Shown piece by piece: positions 11,601-26,600 of a stretch of DNA of 64,000 nt; the stretch's first letter is position 1; every line of letters starts with the position of its first letter. Position numbers and translations under genes: made by a program. Source of the DNA: Hydractinia symbiolongicarpus (lineage: Eukaryota > Cnidaria > Hydrozoa > Anthoathecata > Hydractiniidae); contig NC_079886.1 in the NCBI RefSeq assembly GCF_029227915.1, forward strand, positions 10,809,501 through 10,873,500. The letters run 5' to 3'. Under the pieces are notes generated by a model. It searched no databases and was not told where the DNA came from. It saw nothing but the letters and a program-made list of their open reading frames with translations.

Positions 11601-14600
11601 GTTCGGAAAGTAGTCCGCGTATCAAATTTAAGTACCAGTCAGGTGATTGGTTAAACTTAAAATCTGTTGTCGACGGAGTTAATGTGAAACTTTATATTAA
11701 TGGCATCTTTATAAAATCATTAAAACTCACTGGTGACGGGGCTGATTCGCCGACAGATAATTATGTTGGTTTGTGGTGTCATCGATTAGTATTTATGGCA
11801 GGGAGAGACTTTAAGGTCACACCGTGTAAGGACGAGTTTTTATAATATTTATTCATAATGTACTTAAATCCTTGTCAACTGCAGTTTCGTACTTTATTAT
11901 TCAAATTTTCAACCTATATTTCCAAAGGACATATAAAACGAGCCCTGCTGAAAATTTGATTTTAATGTTTTTCTTTCAATGATGTATATATGAAATTTGT
12001 GTTTTTTTCAAACGATAGTGCATGATTCGTGCTTAATTCGTAATGGAGGTTGTTCACAAGTCTGCAATTCTTCTCCATACGCCTACCAATGTGGATGTCA
12101 CGAAGGCTATCGGTTGAAAAGGGATGGCAAAACATGTGAAGGTATTTTCAAATTTTGAGTACATTTCTATTTGAACCTAAATAATTTCACGTCGTAAAAT
12201 AAATCAGTGCAATAATCTACCTAAGAAAAATAATTTTCGCGGGAATTAATTTTTCACGAATTTTGCGAGTTTGTGTCAATTTATTTGAAAACTCTCTATT
12301 CGTGAAAATTAATTCCGCGAAATTTGGATCTTTTCTTCCTTATAAAAAACGATTTACACCAAGCTTTTTCTTCTGATTTACCTAGAACTGCGTATAAGAT
12401 ATTAGCGATATGTCTCAAGCGATATGTCTCAAAAAAATGTCAAAAAATAGCATAAATTTAGAAGCAAAATGTCCTTTTTCAATTCCTTTTTCGCGAAATT
12501 CGCGAAATTTAATTGCTGCGAAATATTAGGAGTTGCCAACTTTGCGAAAATTATTTCTCGCGTCATTTAATTCCCTTAGGTGATTTTTAGAGTATTTTAG
12601 ATCTTTTAGCTAACCTCTTTCTACTGTCGCAGTAAGAAATTTTGTCTAAATATTTTAGAAAAAGTTCTAATCTTTCAGGTCTTTAAAAATATATAACATG
12701 TCAATGTTATTGTTTTCTAGATCTTAACGAATGTCTTGAAGTCAATGGTGGCTGTGATAACGCTTGTGAAAATTTACCAAGACACTACAAATGTAGAGGT
12801 AATACGAATAATTATATGTGTGTAATGATCTACCAACTCAGTGCAAAATATGCAAAAAAATATACGACAGTAAATATCTCGTCCCTTTTAATAGAGCAGC
12901 TCACATTCTCTCCTACTTATAAAAACATACATTAAGAACTACAATTTCCGGCGGAAAAACTTTTCGACACAATATTTTATTTCACAGAAAATTTTTCGCA
13001 CACGATTTATAAATTCAAAAAATGTATGGGTAAGTATTTTCAACAAAAATTTTAACCAAATTTCCTAAGCAATGATTACGGGAAATGACAAAAAATGAAG
13101 TCTAAAAGTATTTATAGTGTACATATATTCAATCAAGATCTAAAAAAGGACTTTCAGGATCCAACTTTATTGATAGAGCCTCAGACAAATGTGAAAATAG
13201 CAAAAATAATAAGTTCTAACACTGCAGTTTTTATTGAATTTCTGAATTTCTTATATATAATTTCTTACACTTCTCCTTTTTTTAAAAGATTAAAAAAACT
13301 AAAAATTTTTGGACAAGAAAACTTTCGGCAAACACAAATTTTGGACGGAAAAAATTTCGGAAAAAAAAACAATCCGAAAGTTTTTTTGTCTAAAAGTTTT
13401 CGCTTTTAATGTATATCATTTCTTTAAAAGAAAACAGTTTTAATCTTTTTCTACATCTTTTACAGCGTTCACACAGCCACAAAGTCCTACCACCGAAGTT
13501 AGTACAAAAAAATATGTCACTGAAAGTACTTTAACTACCACCGAAACTGCCGCAAGGGAGACTGACGCGTCTGTTGAAACTACTGCTCTTCCAATTACAG
13601 ATTCCAATGAGAAAACTTCGTTAGGTTCGAAAGCAAGTGAAATTGATACCACCACTCTTTCGCCTGACGTGACTACTTCTGAGGTTCAAACTGATAAGAA
13701 GGTTGACGTCACTGTTCCCGAAACCACTGTTTCTCCTAACACAGAGAACAAAATTTCCACATCACCAAACATACAGACCACAGCAGCAACTACAGACGAA
13801 GTTGAAACCGAATCTGTTGTTGAAACAACACTTGGCCCTGATACCACTGTTGCCAATGTTGCAGGCCAAACTTATCCTGTGAGCCACAGTACATCCCCTC
13901 CGATCTCAAGTGCTTCCTCTTCCACACAATCTAAATCATCCGTAGCCGACGCTGAAACTACATTCGAGCCTACGAAGACCACCGGCGAAGAAAAAACTGA
14001 GAACCTCTTGGCAACCACAAAGTCATCTAAAGTTACCCCCGAAACTGTCGCAAGGGAGACTGACGCGTCTGTTGAAACTACTGCTCTTCCAATTACAGAT
14101 TACAATGAGAAAACTTCGTTAGGTTCCAAAGCAAGTGAAATTGATACCACCACTCTTTCACCTGACGTGACTACTTCTGCAGTTCAAACTGATAAGGAGG
14201 TTGGCGTGACTGTTCCCGAAGCCACTGTTTCTGCTAACACAGAGAGCAAAATTTCTACATCACAAAACATACAGACCACTGCAGCAACTACAGACGAAGT
14301 TGAAACCGAATCTGTTGTTGAAACAACACTTGGCCCTGATACCACTGTTGCCAATGTTGGAGGCCAAACTGATCCTGTGAGCCACAGTACACCCCCTCCA
14401 ATCACAAGTGCTTCCTCTTCCACACAACCTAAATCATCCGTAGCCGACGCTGAAACTACATTCGAGCCCACGGAGACCACCGGCGAGGAAAAAACTGAGA
14501 ACCTTTTGGCAACCACAAAGTCATCTAAAGTTACCACCGAAACTGTCGCAAGTGAGACTGACGAGTCTGTTGAAACTACTGCTCCTCCAATTACAGATTC

Positions 14601-17600
14601 CAATGAGAAAACTTCGTTAGGTTCGAAAGCAAGTGAAATTGGTACTACCACTCTTTCGCCTGACGTCACTACTTCTGAGGTTCAAACTGATAAGAAGGTT
14701 GACGTCACTGTTCCCGAAACCACTGTTTCTGCTAACACAGAGAGGAAAATTTCTACACCGCAAGACATACAGACCACAGCAGCAACTACAGACGAAGTTG
14801 AAACCGAATCTGTTGTTGAAACAACACTTGGCCCTGATACCACTGTTGCCAATGTTGCAGGCCAAACTTATCCTGTGGGCCACAGTACATCCCCTCCGAT
14901 CACAAGTGTTTCCTCTTCCACACAATCTAAATCATCCGTAGCCGACGCTGAAACTACATTCGAGCCCACGAAGACCACCGGTGAGGAAAAAACTGAGAAC
15001 CTTATGGCAACCACAAAGTCATCTAAAGTTACCCCCGAAACTGTCGCAAGGGAGACTGATGCGTCTGTTGAAACTACTGCTCTTCCAATTACAGATTCCA
15101 ATGAGAAAACTTCGTTAGGTTCCAAAGCAAGTGAAATTGATACCACCACTCTTTCACCTGACGTGACTACTTCTGCAGTTCAAACTGATAAGGAGGTTGG
15201 CGTGACTGTTCCCGAAGCCACTGTTTCTGCTAACACAGAGAGCAAAATTTCTACATCACAAAACATACAGACCACTGCAGCAACTACAGACGAAGTTGAA
15301 ACCGAATCTGTTGTTGAAACAACACTTGGCCCTGATACCACTGTTGCCAATGTTGGAGGCCAAACTGATCCTGTGAGCCACAGTACACCCCCTCCAATCA
15401 CAAGTGCTTCCTCTTCCACACAACCTAAATCATCCGTAGCCGACGCTGAAACTACATTCGAGCCCACGGAGACCACCGGCGAGGAAAAAACTGAGAACCT
15501 TTTGGCAACCACAAAGTCATCTAAAGTTACCCCCGAAACTGTCGCAAGGGAGACTGACGAGTCTGTTGAAACTACTGCTCCTCCAATTACAGATTCCAAT
15601 GAGAAAACTTCGTTAGGTTCCAAAGCAAGTGAAATTGGTACTACCACTCTTTCGCCTGACGTGACTACTTCTGCAGTTCAAACTGATAAGAAGGTTGACT
15701 TGACTGTTCCCGAAGCCACTGTTTCTGCTAACACAGAGAGCAAAATTTCTACATCACAAAACATACAGACCACTGCAGCAACTACAGACGAAGTTAAAAC
15801 CGAATCTGTTGTTGAAACAACACTTGGCCCTGATACCACTGTTGCCAATGTTGGAGGCCAAACTGATCCTGTGGGCCACAGTACATCCCCTCCAATCACA
15901 AGTGCTTCCTCTTCCACACAATCTAAATCATCCGTAGCCGGTGCTGAAACTACATTCGAGCCCACGAAGACCACCGGTGAGGAAAAAACTGAGAACCTTT
16001 TGGCAACCACAAAGTCATCTAAAGTTACCACCGAAACTGTCGCAAGGGAGACTGACGCGTCTGTTGAAACTACTGCTCTTCCAATTACAGATTCCAATGA
16101 GAAAACTTCGTTAGGTTCCAAAGCAAGTGAAATTGATACCACCACTCTTTCACCTGACGTAACTACTTCTGCAGTTCAAACTGATAAGGAGGTTGACGTG
16201 ACTGTTCCCGAAGCCACAGTTTCTGCTAACACAGAGAGCAAAATTTCTACATCACAAAACATACAGACCACTGCAGCAACTACAGACGAAGTTGAAACCG
16301 AATCTGTTGTTGAAACAACACTTGGCCCTGATACCACTGTTGCCAATGTTGGAGGTCAAACTGATCCTGTGGGCCACAGTACATCCCCTCCAATCACAAG
16401 TGCTTCCTCTTTCACACAATCTAAATCATCCGTAGCCGGTGCTGAAACTACATTCGAGCCCACGAAGACCACCGGTGAGGAAAAAACTGAGAACCTTTTG
16501 GCAACCACAAAGTCATCTAAAGTTACCACCGAAACTGTCGCAAGGGAGACTGACGCGTCTGTTGAAACTACTGCTCTTCCAATTACAGATTCCAATGAGA
16601 AAACTTCGTTAGGTTCGAAAGCAAGTGAAATTGGTACTACCACTCTTTCGCCTGACGTCACTACTTCTGAGGTTCAAACTGATAAGAAGGTTGACGTCAC
16701 TGTTCCCGAAACCACTGTTTCTGCTAACACAGAGAGGAAAATTTCTACACCGCAATACATACAGACCACAGCAGCAACTACAGACGAAGTTGAAACCGAA
16801 TCTGTTGTTGAAACAACACTTGGCCCTGATACCACTGTTGCCAATGTTGCAGGCCAAACTTATCCTGTGGGCCACAGTACATCCCCTCCGATCACAAGTG
16901 CTTCCTCTTCCACACAATCTAAATCATCCGTAGCCGACGCTGAAACTACATTCGAGCCCACGGAGACCACCGGCGAAGAAAAAACTGAGAACCTCTTGGC
17001 AACCACAAAGTCATCTAAAGTTACCCCCGAAACTGTCGCAAGGGAGACTGACGCGTCTGTTGAAACTACTGCTCTTCCAATTACAGATTCCAATGAGAAA
17101 ACTTCGTTAGGTTCCAAAGCAAGTGAAATTGATACCACCACTCTTTCACCTGACGTGACTACTTCTGCAGTTCAAACTGATAAGGAGGTTGACGTGACTG
17201 TTCCCGAAGCCACTGTTTCTGCTAACACAGAGAGCAAAATTTCTACATCACAAAACATACAGACCACTGCAGCAACTACAGACGAAGTTGAAACCGAATC
17301 TGTTGTTGAAACAACACTTGGCCCTGATACCACTGTTGCCAATGTTGGAGGCCAAACTGATCCTGTGAGCCACAGTACACCCCCTCCAATCACAAGTGCT
17401 TCCTCTTCCACACAACCTAAATCATCCGTAGCCGACGCTGAAACTACATTCGAGCCCACGAAGACCACCGGTGAGGAAAAAACTGAGAACCTTTTGGCAA
17501 CCACAAAGTCATCTAAAGTTACCACCGAAACTGTCGCAAGGGAGACTGACGCGTCTGTTGAAACTACTGCTCTTCCAATTACAGATTCCAATGAGAAAAC

Positions 17601-20600
17601 TTCGTTAGGTTCCAAAGCAAGTGAAATTGATACCACCACTCTTTCACCTGACGTGACTACTTCTGCAGTTCAAACTGATAAGGAGGTTGACGTGACTGTT
17701 CCCGAAGCCACTGTTTCTGCTAACACAGAGAGCAAAATTTCTACATCACAAAACATACAGACCACTGCAGCAACTACAGACGAAGTTGAAACCGAATCTG
17801 TTGTTGAAACAACACTTGGCCCTGATACCACTGTTGCCAATGTTGGAGGCCAAACTGATCCTGTGAGCCACAGTACACCCCCTCCAATCACAAGTGCTTC
17901 CTCTTCCACACAACCTAAATCATCCGTAGCCGACGCTGAAACTACATTCGAGCCCACGGAGACCACCGGCGAGGAAAAAACTGAGAACCTTTTGGCAACC
18001 ACAAAGTCATCTAAAGTTACCACCGAAACTGTCGTAAGTGAGACTGACGAGTCTGTTGAAACTACTGCTCCTCCAATTACAGATTCCAATGAGAAAAGTT
18101 CGTTAGGTTCCAAAGCAAGTGAAATTGATACCACCACTCTTTCACCTGACGTGACTACTTCTGCAGTTCAAACTGATAAGGAGGTTGACGTGACTGTTCC
18201 CGAAGCCACTGTTTCTGCTAACACAGAGAGCAAAATTTCTACATCACAAAACATACAGACCACTGCAGCAACTACAGACGAAGTTGAAACCGAATCTGTT
18301 GTTGAAACAACACTTGGCCCTGATACCACTGTTGCCAATGTTGGAGACCAAACTGATCCTGTGGGCCACAGTACATCCCCTCCAATCACAAGTGCTTCCT
18401 CTTCCACACAATCTAAATCATCCGTAGCCGGTGCTGAAACTACATTCGAGCCCACGAAGACCACCGGTGAGGAAAAAACTGAGAACCTTTTGGCAACCAC
18501 AAAGTCATCTAAAGTTACCACCGAAACTGTCGCAAGTGAGACTGACGCGTCTGTTGAAACTACTGCTCTTCCAATTACAGATTCCAATGAGAAAACTTCG
18601 TTAGGTTCCAAAGCAAGTGAAATTGATACCACCACTCTTTCACCTGACGTGACTACTTCTGCAGTTCAAACTGATAAGGAGGTTGACGTGACTGTTCCCG
18701 AAGCCACTGTTTCTGCTAACACAGAGAGCAAAATTTCTACATCACAAAACATACAGACCACTGCAGCAACTACAGACGAAGTTGAAACCGAATCTGTTGT
18801 TGAAACAACACTTGGCCCTGATACCACTGTTGCCAATGTTGGAGGCCAAACTGATCCTGTGAGCCACAGTACACCCCCTCCAATCACAAGTGCTTCCTCT
18901 TCCACACAACCTAAATCATCCGTAGCCGACGCTGAAACTACATTCGAGCCCACGGAGACCACCGGCGAGGAAAAAACTGAGAACCTTTTGGCAACCACAA
19001 AGTCATCTAAAGTTACCACCGAAACTGTCGTAAGTGAGACTGACGAGTCTGTTGAAACTACTGCTCCTCCAATTACAGATTCCAATGAGAAAAGTTCGTT
19101 AGGTTCCAAAGCAAGTGAAATTGATACCACCACTCTTTCACCTGACGTGACTACTTCTGCAGTTCAAACTGATAAGGAGGTTGACGTGACTGTTCCCGAA
19201 TCCACTGTTTCTGCTAACACAGAGAGCAAAATTTCTACATCACAAAACATACAGACCACTGCAGCAACTACAGACGAAGTTGAAACCGAATCTGTTGTTG
19301 AAACAACACTTGGCCCTGATACCACTGTTGCCAATGTTGGAGGCCAAACTGATCCTGTGGGCCACAGTACATCCCCTCCAATCACAAGTGCTTCCTCTTC
19401 CACACAATCTAAATCATCCGTAGCCGGTGCTGAAACTACAATGGAGCCTACGAAGACCACCGTCGAGGAGAAAACTGAGAACGTCTTGGCAACCACAAAG
19501 TCATCTAAAGTTACCACCCAAACTGTCCCAAGGGAGACTAACGCGTCTGCTGAAACTACTGCTTCTCCAATTACAGATTCCGATGAGAAAACTTCGTTAG
19601 GTTCCAAAGCAAGTGAAATTGATACCACCACTCTTTCACCTGACGTGACTACTTCTGCAGTTCAAACTGATAAGGAGGTTGACGTTACTGTTCCCGAAAC
19701 CACTGTTTCTCCTAACACAGAGAACAAAATTTCCACATCACCAAACATACAGACCACAGCAGCAACTACAGACGAAGTTGAAACCGAATCTGTTGTTGAA
19801 ACAACACTTGTCCCTGATACCACTGTTGCCAATGTTGGAGGCCACACTGATCCTGCGGGCCACAGTACATCCCCTCCAATCACAAGTGCTTCCTCTTCCA
19901 CACAATCTAAATCATCCGTAGCCGGTGCTGAAACTACATTCGAGCCCACGAAGACCACCGGTGAGGAAAAAACTGAGAACCTTTTGGCAACCACAAAGTC
20001 ATCTAAAGTTACCACCGAAACTGTCGCAAGGGAGACTGACGCGTCTGTTGAAACTACTGCTCTTCCAATTACAGATTCCAATGAGAAAACTTCGTTAGGT
20101 TCCAAAGCAAGTGAAATTGATACCACCACTCTTTCACCTGACGTGACTACTTCTGCAGTTCAAACTGATAAGGAGGTTGACGTGACTGTTCCCGAAGCCA
20201 CTGTTTCTGCTAACACAGAGAGCAAAATTTCTACATCACAAAACATACAGACCACTGCAGCAACTACAGACGAAGTTGAAACCGAATCTGTTGTTGAAAC
20301 AACACTTGGCCCTGATACCACTGTTGCCAATGTTGGAGGCCAAACTGATCCTGTGAGCCACAGTACACCCCCTCCAATCACAAGTGCTTCCTCTTCCACA
20401 CAACCTAAATCATCCGTAGCCGACGCTGAAACTACATTCGAGCCCACGGAGACCACCGGCGAGGAAAAAACTGAGAACCTTTTGGCAACCACAAAGTCAT
20501 CTAAAGTTACCACCGAAACTGTCGTAAGTGAGACTGACGAGTCTGTTGAAACTACTGCTCCTCCAATTACAGATTCCAATGAGAAAAGTTCGTTAGGTTC

Positions 20601-23600
20601 CAAAGCAAGTGAAATTGATACCACCACTCTTTCACCTGACGTGACTACTTCTGCAGTTCAAACTGATAAGGAGGTTGACGTGACTGTTCCCGAAGCCACT
20701 GTTTCTGCTAACACAGAGAGCAAAATTTCTACATCACAAAACATACAGACCACTGCAGCAACTACAGACGAAGTTGAAACCGAATCTGTTGTTGAAACAA
20801 CACTTGGCCCTGATACCACTGTTGCCAATGTTGGAGGCCAAACTGATCCTGTGGGCCACAGTACATCCCCTCCAATCACAAGTGCTTCCTCTTCCACACA
20901 ATCTAAATCATCCGTAGCCGGTGCTGAAACTACATTCGAGCCCACGAAGACCACCGGTGAGGAAAAAACTGAGAACCTTTTGGCAACCACAAAGTCATCT
21001 AAAGTTACCACCGAAACTGTCGCAAGGGAGACTGACGCGTCTGTTGAAACTACTGCTCTTCCAATTACAGATTCCAATGAGAAAACTTCGTTAGGTTCCA
21101 AAGCAAGTGAAATTGATACCACCACTCTTTCACCTGACGTGACTACTTCTGCAGTTCAAACTGATAAGGAGGTTGACGTGACTGTTCCCGAAGCCACTGT
21201 TTCTGCTAACACAGAGAGCAAAATTTCTACATCACAAAACATACAGACCACTGCAGCAACTACAGACGAAGTTGAAACCGAATCTGTTGTTGAAACAACA
21301 CTTGGCCCTGATACCACTGTTGCCAATGTTGGAGGCCAAACTGATCCTGTGAGCCACAGTACACCCCCTCCAATCACAAGTGCTTCCTCTTCCACACAAC
21401 CTAAATCATCCGTAGCCGACGCTGAAACTACATTCGAGCCCACGGAGACCACCGGCGAGGAAAAAACTGAGAACCTTTTGGCAACCACAAAGTCATCTAA
21501 AGTTACCACCGAAACTGTCGTAAGTGAGACTGACGAGTCTGTTGAAACTACTGCTCCTCCAATTACAGATTCCAATGAGAAAAGTTCGTTAGGTTCCAAA
21601 GCAAGTGAAATTGATACCACCACTCTTTCACCTGACGTGACTACTTCTGCAGTTCAAACTGATAAGGAGGTTGACGTGACTGTTCCCGAATCCACTGTTT
21701 CTGCTAACACAGAGAGCAAAATTTCTACATCACAAAACATACAGACCACTGCAGCAACTACAGACGAAGTTGAAACCGAATCTGTTGTTGAAACAACACT
21801 TGGCCCTGATACCACTGTTGCCAATGTTGGAGGCCAAACTGATCCTGTGGGCCACAGTACATCCCCTCCAATCACAAGTGCTTCCTCTTCCACACAATCT
21901 AAATCATCCGTAGCCGGTGCTGAAACTACAATGGAGCCTACGAAGACCACCGTCGAGGAGAAAACTGAGAACGTCTTGGCAACCACAAAGTCATCTAAAG
22001 TTACCACCCAAACTGTCCCAAGGGAGACTAACGCGTCTGCTGAAACTACTGCTTCTCCAATTACAGATTCCGATGAGAAAACTTCGTTAGGTTCCAAAGC
22101 AAGTGAAATTGATACCACCACTCTTTCACCTGACGTGACTACTTCTGCAGTTCAAACTGATAAGGAGGTTGACGTTACTGTTCCCGAAACCACTGTTTCT
22201 CCTAACACAGAGAACAAAATTTCCACATCACCAAACATACAGACCACAGCAGCAACTACAGACGAAGTTGAAACCGAATCTGTTGTTGAAACAACACTTG
22301 TCCCTGATACCACTGTTGCCAATGTTGGAGGCCACACTGATCCTGCAGGCCACAGTACATCCCCTCCAATCACAAGTGCTTCCTCTTCCACACAATCTAA
22401 ATCATCCGTAGCCGGTGCTGAAACTACATTCGAGCCCACGAAGACCACCGGTGAGGAAAAAACTGAGAACCTTTTGGCAACCACAAAGTCATCTAAAGTT
22501 ACCACCGAAACTGTCGCAAGGGAGACTGACGCGTCTGTTGAAACTACTGCTCTTCCAATTACAGATTCCAATGAGAAAACTTCGTTAGGTTCCAAAGCAA
22601 GTGAAATTGATACCACCACTCTTTCACCTGACGTGACTACTTCTGCAGTTCAAACTGATAAGGAGGTTGACGTGACTGTTCCCGAAGCCACTGTTTCTGC
22701 TAACACAGAGAGCAAAATTTCTACATCACAAAACATACAGACCACTGCAGCAACTACAGACGAAGTTGAAACCGAATCTGTTGTTGAAACAACACTTGGC
22801 CCTGATACCACTGTTGCCAATGTTGGAGGCCAAACTGATCCTGTGGGCCACAGTACATCCCCTCCAATCACAAGTGCTTCCTCTTCCACACAATCTAAAT
22901 CATCCGTAGCCGGTGCTGAAACTACATTCGAGCCCATGAAGACCACCGGTGAGGAAAAAACTGAGAACCTTTTGGCAACCACAAAATCATCTAAAGTTAC
23001 CACCGAAACTGTCGCAAGGGAGACTGACGCGTCTGTTGAAACTACTGCTCTTCCAATTACAGATTCCAATGAGAAAACTTCGTTAGGTTCCAAAGCAAGT
23101 GAAATTGATACCACCACTCTTTCACCTGACGTGACTACTTCTGCAGTTCAAACTGATAAGGAGGTTGACGTGACTGTTCTCGAAGCCACTGTTTCTGCTA
23201 ACACAGAGAGCAAAATTTCTACATCACAAAACATACAGACCACTGCAGCAACTACAGACGAAGTTGAAACCGAATCTGTTGTTGAAACAACACTTGGCCC
23301 TGATACCACTGTTGCCAATGTTGGAGGCCAAACTGATCCTGTGAGCCACAGTACACCCCCTCCAATCACAAGTGCTTCCTCTTCCACACAACCTAAATCA
23401 TCCGTAGCCGACGCTGAAACTACATTCGAGCCCACGGAGACCACCGGCGAGGAAAAAACTGAGAACCTTTTGGCAACCACAAAGTCATCTAAAGTTACCA
23501 CCCAAACTGTCCCAAGGGAGACTGACGCGTCTGCTGAAACTACTGCTTCTCCAATTACAGATTCCGATGAGAAAACTTCGTTAGGTTCGAAAGCAAGTGA

Positions 23601-26600
23601 AATTCGTACTACCACTCTTTCGCCTGACGTAACTACTTCTGAGGTTCAAACTGATAAGAAGGTTGACGTGACTGTTCCCGAAACCACTGCTTCTCCTAAC
23701 ACAGAGAACAAAATTTCCACATCACCAAACATACAGACCACAGCAGCAACTACAGACGAAGTTGAAACCGAATCTGTTGTTGAAACAACACTTGGCCCTG
23801 ATACCACTGTTGCCAATGTTGGAGGCCAAACTGATCCTGTGGGCCACAGTACATCCCCTCCAATCACAAGTGCTTCCTCTTCCACACAATCTAAATCATC
23901 CGTAGCCGGTGCTGAAACTACAATGGAGCCTACGAAGACCACCGTCGAGGAGAAAACTGAGAACGTCTTGGCAACCACAAAGTCATCTAAAGTTACCACC
24001 CAAACTGTCCCAAGGAAGACTGACGCGTCTGCTGAAATTACTGCTTCTCCAATTACAGATTCCGATGAGAAAACTTCGTTAGGTTCGAAAGCAAGTGAAA
24101 TTCGTACTACCACTCTTTCGCCTGACGTAACTACTTCTGAGGTTCAAACTGATAAGGAGGTTGACGTGACTGTTCCCGAAACCACTGCTTCTCCTAACAC
24201 AGAGAACAAAATTTCCACATCACAAAACATACAGACCACAGCAGCAACTACAGACGAAGTTGAAACCGAGTCTGTTGTTGAAACAACACTTGGCCCTGAT
24301 ACCACTGTTGCCAATGTTGGAGGCCAAACTGATCCTGTGGGCCACAGTACATCCCCTCCAATCACAAGTGCTTCCTCTTCCACACAATCTAAATCATCCG
24401 TAGCCGACGCTGAAACTACATTCGAGCCCACGAAGGCCACTGGCGAGGAAAAAACTGAGAACCTTTTGGCAACCACAAAGTCATCTAAAGTTACCACCGA
24501 AACTGTAGCAAGGGAGACTGACGCGTCTGTTGAAACTACTGCTCTTCCAATTACAGATTCCAATGAGAAAACTTCGTTAGGTTCCAAAGCAAGTGAAATT
24601 GATACCACCACTCTTTCCCCTGACGTGACTACTTCTGCAGTTCAAACTGATAAGGAGGTTGACGTCACTGTTTCCGAAGCCACTGTTTCTGCTAACACAG
24701 AGAGCAAAATTTCTACATCACAAAACATACAGACCACTGCAGCAACTACAGACGAAGTTGAAACCGAATCTGTTGTTGAAACAACACTTGGCCCTGCTAC
24801 CACTGTTGCCAATGTTGGAGGCCAAACTGATCCTGTGGGCCACAGTACATCCCCTCCAATCACAAGTGCTTCCTCTTCCACACAACCTAAATCATCCGTA
24901 GCCGACGCTGAAACTACATTCGAGCCCACGGAGACCACCGGCGAGGAAAAAACTGAGAACCTTTTGGCAACCACAAAGTCATCTAAAGTTACCACCGAAA
25001 CTGTCGCAAGTGAGACTGACGCGTCTGTTGAAACTACTGCTCTTCCAATTACAGATTCCAATGAGAAAACTTCGTTAGGTTCCAAAGCAAGTGAAATTGA
25101 TACCACCACTCTTTCGCCTGACGTGACTACTTCTAAGGTTCAAACTGATAAGAAGGTTGACGTGACTGTTCCCGAAACCACTGCTTCTCCTAACACAGAG
25201 AACAAAATTTCCACATCACAAAACATACAGACCACAGCAGCAACTACAGACGAAGTTGAAACCGAGTCTGTTGTTGAAACAACACTTGGCCCTGATACCA
25301 CTGTTGCCAATGTTGGAGGCCAAACTGATCCTGTGGGCCACAGTACATCCCCTCCAATCACAAGTGCTTCCTCTTCCACACAATCTAAATCATCCGTAGC
25401 CGACGCTGAAACTACATTCGAGCCCACGAAGACCACTGGCGAGGAAAAAACTGAGAACCTTTTGGCAACCACAAAGTCATCTAAAGTTACCACCGAAACT
25501 GTAGCAAGGGAGACTGACGCGTCTGGTGAAACTACTGCTCTTCCAATTACAGATTCCAATGAGAAAACTTCGTTAGGTTCCAAAGCAAGTGCAATTGATA
25601 CCACCACTCTTTCCCCTGACGTGATTACTTCTACAGTTCAAACTGATAAGGAGGTTGACGTGACTGTTCCCGAAACCACTGCTTCTCCTAACACAGAGAA
25701 CAAAATTTCCACATCACAAAACATACAGACCACAGCAGCAACTACAGACGAAGTTGAAACCGAGTCTGTTGTTGAAACAACACTTGGCCCTGATACCACT
25801 GTTGCCAATGTTGGAGGCCAAACTGATCCTGTGGGCCACAGTACATCCCCTCCAATCAAAAGTGCTTCCTCTTCCACACAACCTAAATCATCCGTAGCCG
25901 ACGCTGAAACTACATTCGAGCCCACGGAGACCACCGGCGAGGAAAAAACTGAGAACCTTTTGGCAACCACAAAGTCATCTAAAGTTACCACCGAAACTGT
26001 CGCAAGTGAGACTGACGCGTCTGTTGAAACTACTGCTCTTCCAATTACAGATTCCAATGAGAAAACTTCGTTAGGTTCCAAAGCAAGTGAAATTGATACC
26101 ACCACTCTTTCGCCTGACGTGACTACTTCTGCAGTTCAAACTGATAAGGAGGTTGACGTTACTGTTCCCGAAACCACTGTTTCTCCTAACACAGAGAACA
26201 AATTTTCCACATCACCAAACATACAGACCACAGCACCAACTACAGACGAAGTTGAAACCGAATCTGTTGTTGAAACAACACTTGGCTCTGATACCACTGT
26301 TGCCAATGTTGGAGACCAAACTGATCCTGTGGGCCACAGTACATCCCCTCCAATCACAAGTGCTTCCTCTTCCACACAATCTAAATCATCCGTAGCCGGT
26401 GCTGAAACTACATTCGAGCCTGCGAAGACCACCGTCGAGGAGAAAACTGAGAACGTCTTGGCAACCACAAAGTCATCTAAAGTTACCACCGAAACTGTCG
26501 CAAGGGAGACTGACGCGTCTGCTGAAACTACTGCTTCTCCAATTACAGATTCCGATGAGAAAACTTCGTTAGGGTCGAAAGCAAGTGAAATTGATACCAC

